Shown here piece by piece: positions 19,763-30,398 of a stretch of 64,000 nt of DNA. The stretch spans positions 558,001 through 622,000 of the forward strand of contig JALJCQ010000026.1 in assembly GCA_023091665.1 (NCBI GenBank), read 5' to 3'. Each line of letters begins with the position of its first letter. Positions within the stretch are counted from its first letter, which is position 1. Made by a program: the position numbers and the translations under genes. This stretch comes from Pythium myriotylum. Taxonomy: Eukaryota > Oomycota > Peronosporomycetes > Pythiales > Pythiaceae. Under the pieces are notes generated by a model. That model was not told the DNA's origin. It saw only the letters and a list, made by a program, of their open reading frames with translations, and did no database searches.

Positions 19763-20408
19763 CTTGTCTTTTCGACTTTGCGCAATTGCGGCTTTTGAGG
19801 AGACGAATTGAGAAAATCTCAACCTTGCTGGTGGGACGTAGACAAAGGGTTTGTGCGATCATTCGATTAGCATTTAGAGGACTTCAACCCGATGAAGGTG
19901 CAGTGGTAATGGGTCAGCAATAAACCCGACACTATCAGATCACTCAGTCGTCAACCGACGATTACTGGTGGGTTGGGCCCAGCGTCAATGTTTGTGCGGA
20001 AGGCAACGTCCAGATTTTCGCGTGAACCAAGAAATGGTTATCCTTTCGTGTTGATGGGACCATAAAAAATGTGCTTTTCTCAATGGATGGTCTCGCTTCT
20101 GGACCGCAGGAACATGCTGTCGCCACAGCTGGCTGAGCTCCTTGTGCCGGGGAGTGTACGACCGGATGAGTTGAAGGGTGCGAGCAAAGATTCACTATGT
20201 ACCACGACGTGCGATTGAACGATCCGGATCGGGGTTCTCATCCTGAGCGCCACGGCCTCACCAAGAGCACGTCAACCGGCTCAACTCTGGAGTGAAATAG
20301 GACTCCACCGTTGAAGGCTATCCACAACACTCCGACTTCCCTATCATCCACAACATTCTCCAATTTACCAGCCGACCACGACATTGTTCAGGACTTAGTG
20401 AAGCACTG
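19763..20408. other. Intergenic between the two PL4 genes
   Basis: 646 bp with no gene recognised. It should contain the 3' end of copy 1 and the promoter of copy 2. Confidence 0.5.
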
Positions 20409-22109
20409 ATGACTCGATTTGCATTGGCTACCTTAGCACTGGCACTTGGAGCCTCGGCTAGCACGGGAGCGACAACTGACAGCTTTGGCTTTACCCAGTC
20501 TTCCGATAAGTGGGTCTTCCACTCCGGCAGCGGGTTGTCGATCACAATGGCCAGACTTTCCTGCGACATCACATCTATACAGTACAAAGGGCAGGAGCTG
20601 CAGTACAAGGCCAAGTACACACACATCAACTCGGGACTCGGCCGCGTCACCAGCTCTATTAAGACGCTCAGTGATGCCAAGAAGACTATTCAAGTCACAT
20701 GCGAGAAGGCCGGATTGACTCAGTACTACTTGTTTCGACCAAACGAAAACGCCATCTACATGGCGACGTACCACTCAAAAGATCTCATTTTACCGGAACT
20801 CCGCTTCCTCGCACGCTTATCCCGATCGACGCTACCCACAGGCATCGCCGAATCCACTCTCGACGATACGGTGGGCGCGATTGAGGCCAAAGACGTGTAT
20901 GAGACGGCCCGCAACATCACGCGCTCTAAGTTTTACTCGGGGGTACCGTATATTCACAACCAGATCCACGGCGTGTATGGTCCCAAAGGCGGTGCGTACT
21001 TTGTCATGTCGGACCGCGCGTTCGAGACTTCGATCGGCGGACCGTTCTACCGAGACATCAACAACCAGTGCACGACAGCAAACGAGCTCAGCTTCTACAT
21101 GAACTCGGACCATACGCGTACGGAGGAGTACCGCTACGGCCTCCACGGACCGTTCTCGCTCGTGTTCACAGATGGTCCAGCACCGAAGTCGACTTCGGTT
21201 GTCGACTTTGGTTTTTTTCAGACCTTGAATCTGACAGGGTTCGTCGCGGACAAGGATCGTGGCAGCGTCAAGGGATCGATCAGTGACCCGCTCAAGCTTC
21301 TCTCCAACGGAACGGTGGTTGTTGGTTTTTCGAACGATGCGGCACAGTACTGGACGGAGCTGGCGAAAGGTGACCTCGAGTTCTCGTCGCCACTGATGAA
21401 GCCGGGCACGTACACCATGACAGTCTACAAGAAGCAACTCGCTGTGGCCACGGCCACCGTCGAAGTCACTGCTGCCAAAGCCCTGAGCCAAGACATCGCC
21501 GTCCAGTTCAAGGAGAACCCCGATGCGATCTGGCAGATCGGCGAGTGGGATGGGACGCCGGACGGGTTCCTGAATGCGGACAAGATCGCCAAGATGCATC
21601 CGAGCGACGCTCGGATGGCCAAGTGGAAACCGATCACGTTCTCTGCGGACAACGACGCGGACGCACAGTTCCCGATGGCGCTGTTCCGGGGTGTGAATGA
21701 TCCGTTGACGCTGACGTTTAACCTGAGCACGAGCGAGGCTGCGAAGGAGCATGTGCTCAAGATCGGCATCACGATCGCGCAGGCGAATGGACGCGTCGTC
21801 GTCAAGGCCAACGATAAGTGGACGAGTCCGACGCCTGCGACCAAAGCTGTGACGACGCGCGGCGTGACACGTGGTGTGACGGTGGGTAACTATGTGGTGG
21901 ATGAGTACAAGATTCCATCGACGGCTCTGGTGGCGGGCATGAACAAGTTGGTGTTGACGATTGCGAGTGGCAACAGCGATCCTCCGCAGAAGTTTTTCCA
22001 CGCATCGGTGGCTAGACTAGGGGACACGAAGCCACTTCAGGAGCTTCATGTAGGATTGATGCCTTCGTTTTGGTTGCTTACTGCGTCCTTCAGTTTCGAA
22101 AAAAAGTGA
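20409..22109 (+). CDS. Secreted rhamnogalacturonan-lyase-like protein (PL4), copy 2, chimeric 3' end
   Basis: 566 aa starting at the ATG 20409. The signal peptide covers about residues 1-21 (core FALATLALALGASA). The N-terminal domain is a diverged paralogue of copy 1, with candidate catalytic Lys174 (RSKFYS) and His235 (SDHTRT) kept. From residue about 312 (QYWTELAKG) to about 534 (HASV) protein and DNA are virtually identical to copy 1. It then departs: the normal end VVFDALELD is replaced by a 32-residue unrelated tail ending FSFEKK. The last strand of the C-terminal domain is therefore altered, which may reduce folding or binding. Same strand as copy 1, 646 bp downstream. Confidence 0.87.
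   Translation: MTRFALATLALALGASASTGATTDSFGFTQSSDKWVFHSGSGLSITMARLSCDITSIQYKGQELQYKAKYTHINSGLGRVTSSIKTLSDAKKTIQVTCEKAGLTQYYLFRPNENAIYMATYHSKDLILPELRFLARLSRSTLPTGIAESTLDDTVGAIEAKDVYETARNITRSKFYSGVPYIHNQIHGVYGPKGGAYFVMSDRAFETSIGGPFYRDINNQCTTANELSFYMNSDHTRTEEYRYGLHGPFSLVFTDGPAPKSTSVVDFGFFQTLNLTGFVADKDRGSVKGSISDPLKLLSNGTVVVGFSNDAAQYWTELAKGDLEFSSPLMKPGTYTMTVYKKQLAVATATVEVTAAKALSQDIAVQFKENPDAIWQIGEWDGTPDGFLNADKIAKMHPSDARMAKWKPITFSADNDADAQFPMALFRGVNDPLTLTFNLSTSEAAKEHVLKIGITIAQANGRVVVKANDKWTSPTPATKAVTTRGVTRGVTVGNYVVDEYKIPSTALVAGMNKLVLTIASGNSDPPQKFFHASVARLGDTKPLQELHVGLMPSFWLLTASFSFEKK
21345..22011 (+). repeat. Near-identical tract shared with 19070-19736
   Basis: The second copy of the shared tract. 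Its right edge (CATCGGTGG) is exactly where PL4 copy 2 switches to unrelated sequence, marking a recombination or conversion breakpoint. Confidence 0.88.
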
Positions 22110-22390
22110 GTGGAGACAAAAGCGTAGATGACATCATGTTAGCTGTGTGCAGCTGTTATCAAGGCAGACACTTGAGAGTTGATGAAACGCATCATTGGAC
22201 CCAGCGATCACGATCTCGGGTTTGGGATGATTTTTTTCACGCGTGGCACGATATCGTCTTAACTCGGGTCACAGGGTGCACATGTTCGTTTCATGTACGG
22301 TCTGGGAAGTAGATTGTATGAGCACCGTATTTGCGCAAGTCACTGCGATACTCTAGTTACATTCGTTGGACATCGGTGTACACTATCGAG

Positions 22391-22690
22391 ATGTCAGCTA
22401 CACCCGAAAACATTGTAATCGTCAAGCGGAGCCTTCATGTGCCGGTGCCGGTGCCTTTAGCCGCGAAAAACAACGCGCAGCTGGTCGCGAGGAAACGGTC
22501 CTCTACGACTCTCTTGTACGAGTACGAGATGTCGGTCAGTGAGCTTTTGGAAGGTGAAAACTGTCAGGGCCACAATCTGCTGAAGCAGTTTATGCAGACA
22601 AAGTTCCGAATTCGATGGGCTGGATGCAGCCTACTCAAGAAGGACATACGAGCAATACGCCTAGCGGACGATAGAGAAGGGGAGATGTAA
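22391..22690 (+). CDS. Small hypothetical protein
   Basis: A 99-codon ATG frame (MSATPENIVIVKRS), with a non-ATG extension back to 22331. It is basic, with no signal peptide, membrane segment or known motif. It ends 10 nt before the stop codon of the convergent gene SF1, so it could equally be part of that gene's 3' flank. Low support. Confidence 0.25.
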   Translation: MSATPENIVIVKRSLHVPVPVPLAAKNNAQLVARKRSSTTLLYEYEMSVSELLEGENCQGHNLLKQFMQTKFRIRWAGCSLLKKDIRAIRLADDREGEM

Positions 22691-22700
22691 GTGCGGTACA

Positions 22701-24039
22701 TTAATCAATCAAAGTCGTTGGCCGCGTTTGCTCACAGTCTCCTTCACTGAACTTCAGGTACATGCGGTTGCTTCCATGTGTGGACCTTGACCACAGGTCA
22801 GCTAGTTCGCGCTTTGCAATCTCCGACGATGGGTATGACTTGACGTGATGCATACAGGCGACGCAAAACGCGAATGGCTTTGTTTCGACCGAACTTCCGA
22901 CGGCATCGATCGCGATCTGCTTGGTCACTACGCACTTGGAACATACATACTGCACCACCAACAATTACGTCAGTCTTGACGCTATTCACAGAGATAGCAA
23001 GGCAAGCAATACGAACCTCTCCGCAGAGTTGACAAATACACGACGAAGATAGGGCGCCTCCTGCACCGCGCAACGATGAGTCACAGATGTCACAGAAGTC
23101 GTTGTCGACGCGTGGCTCAGCAAGACTGGAAACTCGGCTGCTCACCGAGCGGACGCTCTCATGCAGTCTGTCTACCGTCTTGCAGCGCTGTCGTTCCCGC
23201 ATGAGCCAGAAGAGTTTCTTCTTGACCCCTGCGTCCGAGCTTCCCGTGCGTGGAATAAGCAGGCCCACGGATTGTTTCATGGCTGTAGATGAGCGAACTT
23301 TGCCGTGGAGGTCACAAAAGTCAACAATGAAAACGTCGAGGCGGCCTTCATCCAGCTGCCGATAGATTGTGACCGACGATGCCTGCGCACGCACTGCGGA
23401 TGCTCCGTTTCTATGAGAGGGCAAGTCCGGGTGCTCGATGGAGTGATGGAAGGCGACACCGATGCGCTCGCCCGTGCTGAGCTTGGAAGAACGAACGCCC
23501 GAGAGCAGCAGGAGCTGACGAGCTCGCCCCAGCCTTGATGCCTTGGCCCTTGTCACGTAGGTTACCCCGAGAAACTGGAACGGATCTTCGTCGTAGGGTG
23601 CGTCGATAACCGCGAGCAGCGCCGGATCATCGGCCTTCTGATCGAGATATTCGTTTCGCACGCGAAGACCCATCGAGTCTAAGAAAGTCGAGCCGTAGAG
23701 CGCGTCATCTAGCGATCCCTGGATTGAGCCCAGTACCAATGCCATAGGCATCGACGAGCTCGCGGCCATAGTGATCATGGGACCCGAGGGGTCCTTCATC
23801 TTGCTCTTGTGGCGCCACGTCCGGCGGTACTCGTCGCGCTCACAGTACACGGTTACGTGGTCAAACGACTTGGTCTCCTTCCATCGCGTCGTGTCGATAC
23901 GCCGCCGGTGACGAAAGACAAACTGTTCGTAGAGCTCCACGACCTCGGTCTCGAGAGCGTGGCCGAGCTGCCGCATCTTGATCTCCTCGGTGGAGGAGAA
24001 GCGCAGACGTGGCGTCGGTCTCGGGGTCGCGACGGTCAT
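22701..24039 (-). CDS. SF1: START-like/FYVE-like zinc-finger protein
   Basis: Two exons, 24039-23017 and 22949-22701, with a 67-nt intron (GTTCGT...GTGCAG); 423 aa. The START-like region is about residues 20-300, with GSLDDALYG, DPFQFLG, STGERIG and HSIEHPD blocks. The finger has pairs CDIC (316), CQLC (336), CSKC (344) and CVAC (370). The gap between pairs 1 and 2 is 16 residues, two more than in SF2-SF13, with an extra Cys (CIC). It is the most diverged of the left-hand members and lies at the end of the array. The START fold usually binds a lipid; ligand and location are unknown here. The tail past the finger is charged and unlike its neighbours'. Confidence 0.85.
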
Positions 24040-25208
24040 GGTGTCGGTCTCCGTTCACCGCACAGGCTCGGGTAATTCCAAACGGAATTGGGAAATGAGC
24101 GCCCTTCAGCCAGGCAGCTGAGGAGGTGTGCGCAGTGAATCCTCCAGCTCGTCCAACTGTTCCAGAGCTGCGGGACGAGTCCGAAGGCGGGTCCATGTGG
24201 AAGCGGCAGCCGCTGGCTTGCGTGCCAGGAGGCCAGTGCGCGACGAGTCTTTCACCCGGACGACCTGCGATCTTTGATTAACTCATCCATCTGGAGAGCC
24301 AGCTGGGCCGAACTTGGATTGCTCAGAGCCTCTGAGACCAGATACGGCAGGTGGACCCCTTGCAAACGTTCAGGGAGGTTATCCCATCCCTTGAGAGTTC
24401 TCAGGTCACCCGCCGACCCGGCAGTGATCAGCGCTTGTGAGTGAAGAGTTCTCACCCAGATGCTCCACTCTCCCACTGAGAGTAGGGTCATCTGGGTGAC
24501 GATGCGGTGACAATGTGAGTCACGAAGCGGCGCCGTTCCGATGCAACTGGAAGAGCGGAACCAACGGCGATAGCGACACGTTTACTGTGGGCGATCTTTC
24601 CCGACAGGGAAAACCCCATTGAAAAGCTCGATGGAAATCCACGGACATTTGATTACTAAAACTTGTTTCGAGTGTTCACACTTCGGAGACTAAGCATTAC
24701 AGTGTGATGGATAGATCGCTGCAGACGTGGCGAACGAACATGAAAGACGCTATTCACCCACCGCTCTTTCTAAAAACTATCCAGACGTTGGCGTCCCAGC
24801 ATAGAGCGAGCGAAAAACTGCCATGGTTTCCTGATGGAATTTGCAGAGAGTCTTTACCAGATACCGTAGGAAACGAGATTGATCCATCAAGCAGACAGCC
24901 TTTGCAAACATTTTGTTGACGCCAACCTGAGAATAAAATCATGTAAAGAAGTAAAAGGTCACACCAATCGAGCATCCAATTGAACCCGCTCGTTGTCGAC
25001 GAGGACAGTCGCATTACGCCTCTCCCTACTGCAGTTCGTTCGTGGCCGCATTGAGAGTAAACACTGGCGCAGCGATCATTTGATAACGAATAATAGGATC
25101 GACACGCTAAACCAGGACCACCACCGAGGCGAGAATCCGCCCGATCAACGAGCCACGCACCAGGTTCACACCTTCTTTTCGATGCTTTCACTCGTGACCA
25201 CGAAAAAA
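24040..25208. other. Intergenic SF1-SF2
   Basis: Two minus-strand open frames, 24252-24491 (79 codons, ATG) and 24754-25191 (145 codons), match no family I know. No repeat was seen. Confidence 0.35.
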
Positions 25209-26499
25209 CTAGGGGTCGTAGGAGGTGCTTGATGACGACGATGACATCTGCTCGGTGCGCGGATCGAGCCAGCCTTCAAGGAGTTCTTCCTGTGCCATCA
25301 CAACAGCCGAGGCCCCCCGTGTTTCGAGTGCGCACCCGAGACAGAAGTCGAACGGTTTTGCGGTCGTCAACGAGCGTTTACTGCCAATCACAATGTCCTT
25401 TGTAACTTTGCATTTGGAGCAAACCCGCTGTGCCATGGAGAGCGTGCAGAAAAGTCAGCCAACCACTTCTATCCAGATGCTGTCGTAGAGGTTCAAGCAT
25501 GCTCACCTTTCTGCAGATTTGGCAGGGCGAACTCGACGCTGAAAAAAATCCGGCTATTTTCTTGGAGCACAGCGCGCACAAGTCCTCGGCTGAGATAGGA
25601 GCGTCCGAGTTCTGACGGAGACGCTTTCGTTCGGTCGAGCGCATGCGATAGTGGAGTTTGCGGCGAAGACCCATTTCGCAGACTTTGACGATTCCGAAGT
25701 TCGACTTGACCGCGTCTGAGACGACGAACGACTCCGGCGAAGAACCCTTGGGCTCGACGAAGCTCATAAAATACACGTCTAGTCGGTGGGTGTCGATCTG
25801 GCGGTAGATCGAGGCGAAGGAGACCTCGGCGCGAAGGATCGAGAGGTCAGATCGTTCAGGCACGTCTCGATGGTCTACCGAATGGTACATCGCCACGCCC
25901 ACACGCTCGCCGTTGCTCAGCTGAGTCTCGTAGCTGCCTGCCAGCATGAGCATGTCGCGGCTGCTCACCATACCTCCGAGTGGATACGTCTTGAGGTACC
26001 ATACGAGTCCTAGAAACCTGAACGGGTCGTCCGCCGTTGGCGCCTCGAGCGTCGCGACCACGGCGCTGTCTTCAATGCCTTCATTTGCGTACACATTGCG
26101 CGCGCGAAGCGACCGTGTGTCATGGAAGAAGCCGCCGTAGAGCGCGTCGTGGAGCGTGCCAGCGATCGTGCCGGCGCCCAAAAGCAGCGGCAGCGTGCAA
26201 TTGGCAGCCATCGCGGCCTGCGGGCCGATCTCGAACGACCCGCGCTCGCAGCTGAGCGCCGTCGGGCGCCACCGGTCGCTCGTCGCGCGCCATCGCGAAG
26301 AGCTCACTTCGCGGTAGAAGTGGAAGTTCTCGTGGCTCTTGACGAGCCGCCAGCGGCCCTCGTCCACGCGGCGTCCCGCGCGGAAGAGGAAGCTCTCGTA
26401 GGAGAGCAGCAGCTCGCGCTCGAGGTCGTCGCGCAGCGCGAGCAGCTCTCGCTCGTCGTCGGGCGTCAGCGAGACGTTCGGCGCGCGGGCCTTGGCCAT
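25209..26499 (-). CDS. SF2: START-like/FYVE-like zinc-finger protein
   Basis: Exons 26499-25507 and 25427-25209; the intron of 79 nt (GTGAGC...GCACAG) is the longest in the family; 403 aa. START-like region about 10-290 (GPQAAMAAN, GTLHDALYG, DPFRFLG, SNGERVG, HSVDHRD). Finger cysteines begin at 308, 326, 334 and 360 (CALC, CQIC, CSKC, CLGC). The C-terminal tail is a Ser-rich run (SSSSSST) ending SYDP. Codons are strongly GC3-rich in exon 1. The glycine-rich SFFSASSS loop before pair 2 has no His residues. Confidence 0.88.
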
Positions 26500-27138
26500 G
26501 TTCCTCTCCTCCCCTCTCGTGGCCTGTCCAAAGCGTCAGAGCAGCGAACTGGCGATTACCCTAATCAAGTAAGTACTTTGAACTCGTTCAACGCGCTCCT
26601 CTCCGGGCGTGGGACTTGGCGCGCGAAGCATCCTCGTGGCCGACGTAGCGCCGTAGGATTGTCCTCCGTTGCAGCGGTCCATTGTCTCGCGGTCAAGTTC
26701 GTGCCAATGTGTTATGGTCTCGTCTCCTCGACTCTCAACTGGAAAGCAGTCTGGTCTCCTGTCTCCAACGGTCTCAGCTGCACCTTCACTCGCCGATTAA
26801 AATAAGGGCCAGTCGGTTATCCACTGATGACGGCTTCGACGCTTCGCTGACACACGCACCTTCGATATCGCCGACGTGGTGGTAGTCGGATGGGAGATAT
26901 AGCAAAAAAACGTCCGAGTTATTCACGCGACGGTCAGCGTGAACGAATCGTTCATTTTCAACACTTGCTGGACAAACATTACCAACTAATTGGTCTCAAT
27001 TCGACTGATGACACGGAAATTGATTTGAGTTGTGCTAGCGACCACGCAAACAATACATAATACCGACGCTGCCATCCGCGCACTAAGCACGTTGACTCGT
27101 GAATAAATTGTAGCAATGTCTTCTCACCGACACGTAGG
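26500..27138. other. Intergenic SF2-SF3
   Basis: 639 bp between the start of SF2 and the stop of SF3. Nothing recognised. It should include the SF2 promoter. Confidence 0.5.
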
Positions 27139-28398
27139 TTACTCGAATGAGTTTGTAGACGTGGAGGATACGGATGAAGTTTGGTCCCCTCGAAGCACGC
27201 GCCACTGGAGCTCTTCACGAGCGACAGTCATGGCCGGAATGGCCTTCGTATCTAGCGAGCACGCCAGACAGAAGTCAAACTGTTTTGTCGTGTGATTCGT
27301 GCGAGTACTCTCGATCACAATCTTCTTCGTCATCGAGCACTTCGAGCACATTGTCTGCAAAAATCGAAAGTGTCAGTTTCTCCAGCACAAGACTTATCAC
27401 GTGACAATACATACTCGATGGCAAATCTGACAAAGTGAACCTGACGACGTGAAGAGACCGCTCGTTTTCTTGTCACACAGCGCACAACTCCCGCACTCGT
27501 CATTCTCCGCAGGAGAGGGTCTATTCCGTCGAGCTTCGCGCATTCGATGAAGCAACTTTCGACGCAGCGAGACTTCACACACCTTTGTCACCGCCAACAT
27601 CGACTTCGTTGCATCCTGCAGCACAAACGCCTCAGGCGTCGATCCCTTGGCCTCCACAAAACTTGTCACAAACACATCGAGTCGCTGCGAATCAATTTGG
27701 CGATACACAGATGCGAATGAGAACTCCGCACGCAGGATCGACAGGTCACGCCGCACTGGTGCGTCGCGGTGTTCGACGGAGTGGTACATCGCAATTCCGA
27801 CGCGCTCGCCATTACTCATTCGTGACTCATGGATCGACCCAAGCATGAGGATGTCGCGATTACTGACGCCGGGTATTTGATACACTTTCAAGTACCAGAT
27901 GAGACCGAGGAACTGGAACGGTTCATCCTCGGTGGGGCCGTCGATGACCGCGACCACAGCACTCTCTTGGATTGTTTCGTTCGCGTACGAGACTCGAGTT
28001 CGAAGTGAACGAGTGTCGTGGACCATTGATCCGTAGAGTGCTTCGTCGAGCGTCCCGTTGATGGTGCCGGTGCCGAACAGCATCGGTGTCTTGCAGTTGG
28101 CCGCGAGCGCGGCCTGTGGGCCGATATCCATCGTGATTCCAGAGGAGGAACCATTGAAGGGTTTCTGAGTGCTCGTTGGCCGCTTGAACGACCGTCGCTC
28201 GCGAAAGAACTGGATATCTTCTTGGGCCTTGACAGGCTTCCAGCGTTTCTCATCCACGCAACGCGCATCCCGAAAGAGGAACTCCTCGTACGCACGAAGC
28301 AACTCACGCTCGAGATCGGCACTCAGAAGTCGTAAGTCGCGCGCGTCGTCCTGTGTAAGTGAGACCATGGGCTGAAGATGCGAGCGCCCTCGTGCCAT
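27139..28398 (-). CDS. SF3: START-like/FYVE-like zinc-finger protein
   Basis: Exons 28398-27415 and 27354-27139; intron 60 nt (GTATGT...CTGCAG); 399 aa. The ATG at 28398 begins MARGRSHLQPMVSLTQDD. START-like blocks by residue: GPQAA 93, GTLDEALYG 115, EPFQFLG 159, SNGERVG 195, HSVEHRD 207, then KGSTPEAFV 251. Finger cysteines 305/308, 323/326, 331/334 and 357/360; the third pair is TMCSKC instead of RVCSKC. It is closest in sequence to SF4, and the two are probably the most recent duplicates in the array. The exon 2 tail is acidic and Ser-rich. Confidence 0.9.
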
Positions 28399-29078
28399 GG
28401 TTGGAGGAGACTTCTCAAATGGCTAGCGCACTGTAGTACAGTACAGTCCGAGTGGGCCGCCGTTGTCCCTCGCGTCGGTTGCGCCGTCACATCGGGCACT
28501 GCCTTTCCACGCGAGACATGCTGAGTCGAGCAGATTCCCGCTGGTCGTTGAGTTGAAAGCCCATTTGCCCATCATTAGAGTTGGATTTGGGATTAAATAT
28601 CTGTGTAAATTGATGGATCGTGCTCAATCACCAGATCCACGCTGTCTCGCTAAAAGCCGAGCACTGTCGAATATAATGCGAATCGTTTGTTGAAGAATCG
28701 CCAAATTTTCAGGAATGCAAGCGTTGCGCATTCGAAAACGCCAGCCTCCTGCGAAACAGCAAGTTCTTCGCCATATACGGATGTGAAAGACTTCGCCGCA
28801 TATTCGAAACCCTTAGCACCTATTCATTCCTCGTTTCTGGATACAGCACACAAGCATACGCGTTCCACAATTTAATATCGTTGAGGGTCAAGCCACCTTG
28901 GGTGACTCGCCAGTCGTAACGCCCTCCCAAAAGACTTGAACTTCAATCCTGTGTGACCGACACCAACAAACGACAAACTTTCGTGGAGCTAAAGAATCAA
29001 TTACATTGTGTGGACACGACAGCTACGACCAAACATTCACTTCAACCTATCCCATCCTAGACCGCTCGCCACCATCGA
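28399..29078. other. Intergenic SF3-SF4
   Basis: 680 bp. Nothing recognised beyond flanks of the two genes; locally AT-richer than the exons. Confidence 0.5.
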
Positions 29079-30105
29079 TCAAACGAACGAACCGCTGGAC
29101 GCCGAGGAGACAGACGAGATGTACTCGCCTCGCAGAACGCGTTCATGCAGCTCCTCGCGAGCTACAGTCAGGGCTGGGACATCCTTCGTGTCCAGCGAAC
29201 AAGCGAGACAGAAGTCGAAGTCCTTGGACATGTGGTTTGTGCGGGTGCTCTCAATCACTATCTCCTTCGTAATCGAGCACTTTGAACATACTCTCTGGAG
29301 CGACAGCAAGTCGACACAACTCAGTCAGAACGTACGGTACTGATTAATCCAACACAAGCCACGATCTCTTACCCGCTTGCAGATCTGACAGATTGATCCC
29401 GACGACGTGAAGAGACCGCTCGTTTTCTTGTCACACAGCACACAACACCCACTGTCTTCATTCTCAGTCAGAGGAGACCGCGCCCTCTGTGCTTCAACCA
29501 TACGATGAAGCAACTTCCGGCGGAACGAGACTTCGCACACATTTGTCACCGACAGCATCGATTTTGTCGCATCCTGCAGCACAAACGCCTCAGGCGTCGA
29601 TCCCTTGGCCTCCACAAAACTTGTCACAAATACTTCAAGTCGTTGCGAATCAATTTGGCGATACACAGACGCGAACGAGAAGTCTGCACGCAGGATCGAC
29701 AAGTCACGTCGCACTGGCGCGTCGCGGTGTTCGACGGAGTGGTATAGCGCGATGCCGACGCGCTCGCCATTACTCATTCGTGACTCATGGATCGACCCAA
29801 GCATCAGGATCTCGCGGCTGTTGATTAAACCGGGCATTGGGTACACTTTCAAGTACCAGATGAGGCCGAGGAACTGGAACGGTTCGTCCTCGGTGGGGCC
29901 GTCGACGATCGCGACGACAGCGCTTTCTTGGATCGTTTCATGCGCGTACGAATTCCGCGCGCGCAAGGACCGAGTGTCGTGGACCATGGACCCATAGAGC
30001 GCTTCTTCGAGCGTCCCGTTGATGGTGCCGGTGCCGAACAGCATGGGCATCTTGCAGTTGGCCGCGAGCGCGGCCTGCGGGCCGATATCAAGCGAGAACC
30101 TCTCG

Positions 30106-30136
<31 letters not shown>

Positions 30137-30398
30137 ACATGGAGGACGGCGAGCGGTGGAGCGCGCCCGACGCGACGAGCCGCCTATGCGCTCGGCGCAC
30201 GCAGAAGAAGTGGACGTCGTCCTGCGCCTTGACGGGCTTCCATCGCTTCTGGTCCACGCGGCGCGCGTCGCGGAAGACGAAGTTCTCGTAGTCGCGCAGC
30301 AGCTCGCGCTCGAGGTCGGCGCTGAGCGCGCGCAGCTGGTGCACGTCTTCGTGCGTGAGCGAGACCGCCGGGCGCAGGTGCGAGCGCGGCTTGGACAT
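29079..30398 (-). CDS. SF4: START-like/FYVE-like zinc-finger protein with poly-Ser tract
   Basis: Exons 30398-29373 and 29294-29079; intron 78 nt (GTAAGA...CTCCAG); 413 aa. Very similar to SF3 across both domains (GPQAALAAN, GTLEEALYG, EPFQFLG, SNGERVG, KGSTPEAFV). Its extra length comes mainly from a serine run at about residues 89-97 encoded by a CGA/GAC trinucleotide repeat (30109-30132), just before the conserved IGPQAA block. Finger cysteines start at 319, 337, 345 and 371. The tail ends ASSGSFV. Confidence 0.9.

Noticed and set aside
20832..22001. 389-codon minus-strand frame across PL4 copy 2, with a similar one across copy 1 (19055-19822)
   Set aside because: Arg/His-rich antisense shadow of the GC-rich lyase genes; repeats because the tract itself is duplicated.
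26122..26805. 227-codon plus-strand frame opposite SF2
   Set aside because: Antisense shadow: Ala/Arg-rich, over the conserved START coding region.
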